Origin: CAYXZQ01 sp964469935
GTDB taxonomy: Archaea; Nanobdellota; Nanobdellia; Woesearchaeales; DSVV01
Length of the DNA stretch: 36,530 nt
Assembly: GCA_964469935.1 (NCBI GenBank)
Contig: CAYXZQ010000013.1
Location: forward strand, 1-36,530
Reading direction: 5' to 3'
Made by a program: the position numbers and the translations under genes. How positions within the stretch are numbered: position 1 is the first letter of the stretch; the number at the start of each line of letters is the position of its first letter. Positions 36,330 to 36,530 of this stretch are shown piece after piece. Below the pieces are notes generated by a model. The model made no database searches and was not told the DNA's origin. It worked only from the letters and a program-made list of their open reading frames with translations.

Positions 36330-36530
36330 TCAAGCGCCGGGGATCCTCCAGTCGTAATCCTTCAGCCTGCCGTCCCTGACAGGATCCCAATACATGGTAC
36401 TGTCATGGCCGAACACGCCGATGCTCCTTGCCAGCAGTATGCATTTCTCTGCTAGATGGAGATGCCGTGTCTTCTCCCTGGACCTCAGGCTGGGGTCAAA
36501 GATGATTATGTTGTTGTCCAGTTTCATCGC
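36330..36530 (-). CDS. protein of unknown function, N-terminus possibly cut by the window edge
   Basis: A minus-strand frame open to the edge, with an ATG at 36527 that could be the start (65 residues) or internal. It has an NNIIIFDPSLRS opening, RHLHLAEKCILLARS and an end with YWDPVRDG and YDWRIPG. Hydrophilic, with no membrane segment. I recognise no family. It converges with msrAB, with 28 bases between stops. Confidence 0.4.
   Translation of the reverse strand, partial: AMKLDNNIIIFDPSLRSREKTRHLHLAEKCILLARSIGVFGHDSTMYWDPVRDGRLKDYDWRIPGA

Noticed and set aside
1..36530. CRISPR arrays, insertion sequences, integrases, attachment sites, replication origins
   Set aside because: No regularly spaced repeats, transposase or recombinase motifs, or tRNA-flanked duplications were seen on either strand.

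Overview
The window looks archaeal. Most first genes of transcription units have an AT-rich TATA element about 22-30 bases before the start codon (clear for genes starting at 1012-, 1630+, 3316-, 3430+, 5427+, 6095+, 14658+, 20801+ and 33832-). This implies leaderless or very short-leader mRNAs, while downstream genes of operons carry GGAGG-type ribosome sites or ATGA overlaps. The gene content agrees: an archaeal Dps-like ferritin with a cysteine pair, a geranylgeranyl-reductase family flavoprotein, archaeal winged-helix regulators, XRE plus DUF2178, and oligo-T terminators. Arginine is mostly AGG/AGA. A run of 100 N (6663-6762) marks a scaffold join, which suggests a metagenome or draft assembly. 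I cannot place the organism below Archaea; a little-studied lineage is likely. No rRNA, tRNA, CRISPR array, insertion sequence or prophage was found.

Layout. 1-1012: a Dps-like ferritin and a Fur/PerR-type regulator with a perfect palindrome at its promoter. 1129-6662: single genes including a glycogen-synthase-like GT5 protein, a geranylgeranyl-reductase-like protein, a nitroreductase and several small membrane proteins, ending in the gap. 6763-13391 (mostly minus strand): an isoprenylcysteine-methyltransferase-like protein, an XRE-DUF2178 pair with duplicated operator-like repeats, an orphan CheD-like deamidase, DsbB, an isochorismatase-family hydrolase, a MATE exporter, an unknown pair and a DUF362 ferredoxin-like protein. 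13601-17734: a small repeat-bearing secreted protein divergent from a membrane-anchored winged-helix regulator, then a four-gene operon (ApbE, ferric-reductase-like flavocytochrome, two membrane coiled-coil proteins). 17769-19638: a TlpA/DipZ-like thioredoxin and a CcdA whose helix order is circularly permuted. 19821-25522: a rhomboid protease, an unknown membrane protein, a GT2-PAP2_C pair, a MarR-HlyD pair and a winged-helix/membrane-protein pair. 25788-28417: a tight cluster of SHOCT membrane proteins, an FMN reductase, a lipoprotein cupredoxin, DUF302 and a tiny Cys-rich protein, looking like a copper or redox-stress locus. 28525-33832: an MFS transporter, a YkgJ-like Cys-cluster protein, aspartate-semialdehyde dehydrogenase, dienelactone hydrolase plus a second cupredoxin lipoprotein, and an unknown 357-residue protein. 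34034-36530: a winged-helix regulator, a small secreted protein, a three-helix membrane protein, a lipoprotein MsrA-MsrB fusion and a truncated unknown gene.

How it fits together. The strongest theme is thiol, flavin and copper redox chemistry at or outside the membrane: DsbB for oxidation, permuted CcdA plus TlpA/DipZ for reduction, an ApbE/flavocytochrome electron route, two anchored blue-copper proteins, anchored MsrAB for repair, and Fur/PerR-Dps for peroxide and iron. The most unusual items are the permuted CcdA, the orphan CheD-like protein with an intact T-C-H site, the GT5 protein lacking the usual catalytic Glu, the operator repeats flanking the XRE-DUF2178 promoter, and the ApbE/flavocytochrome/coiled-coil operon.
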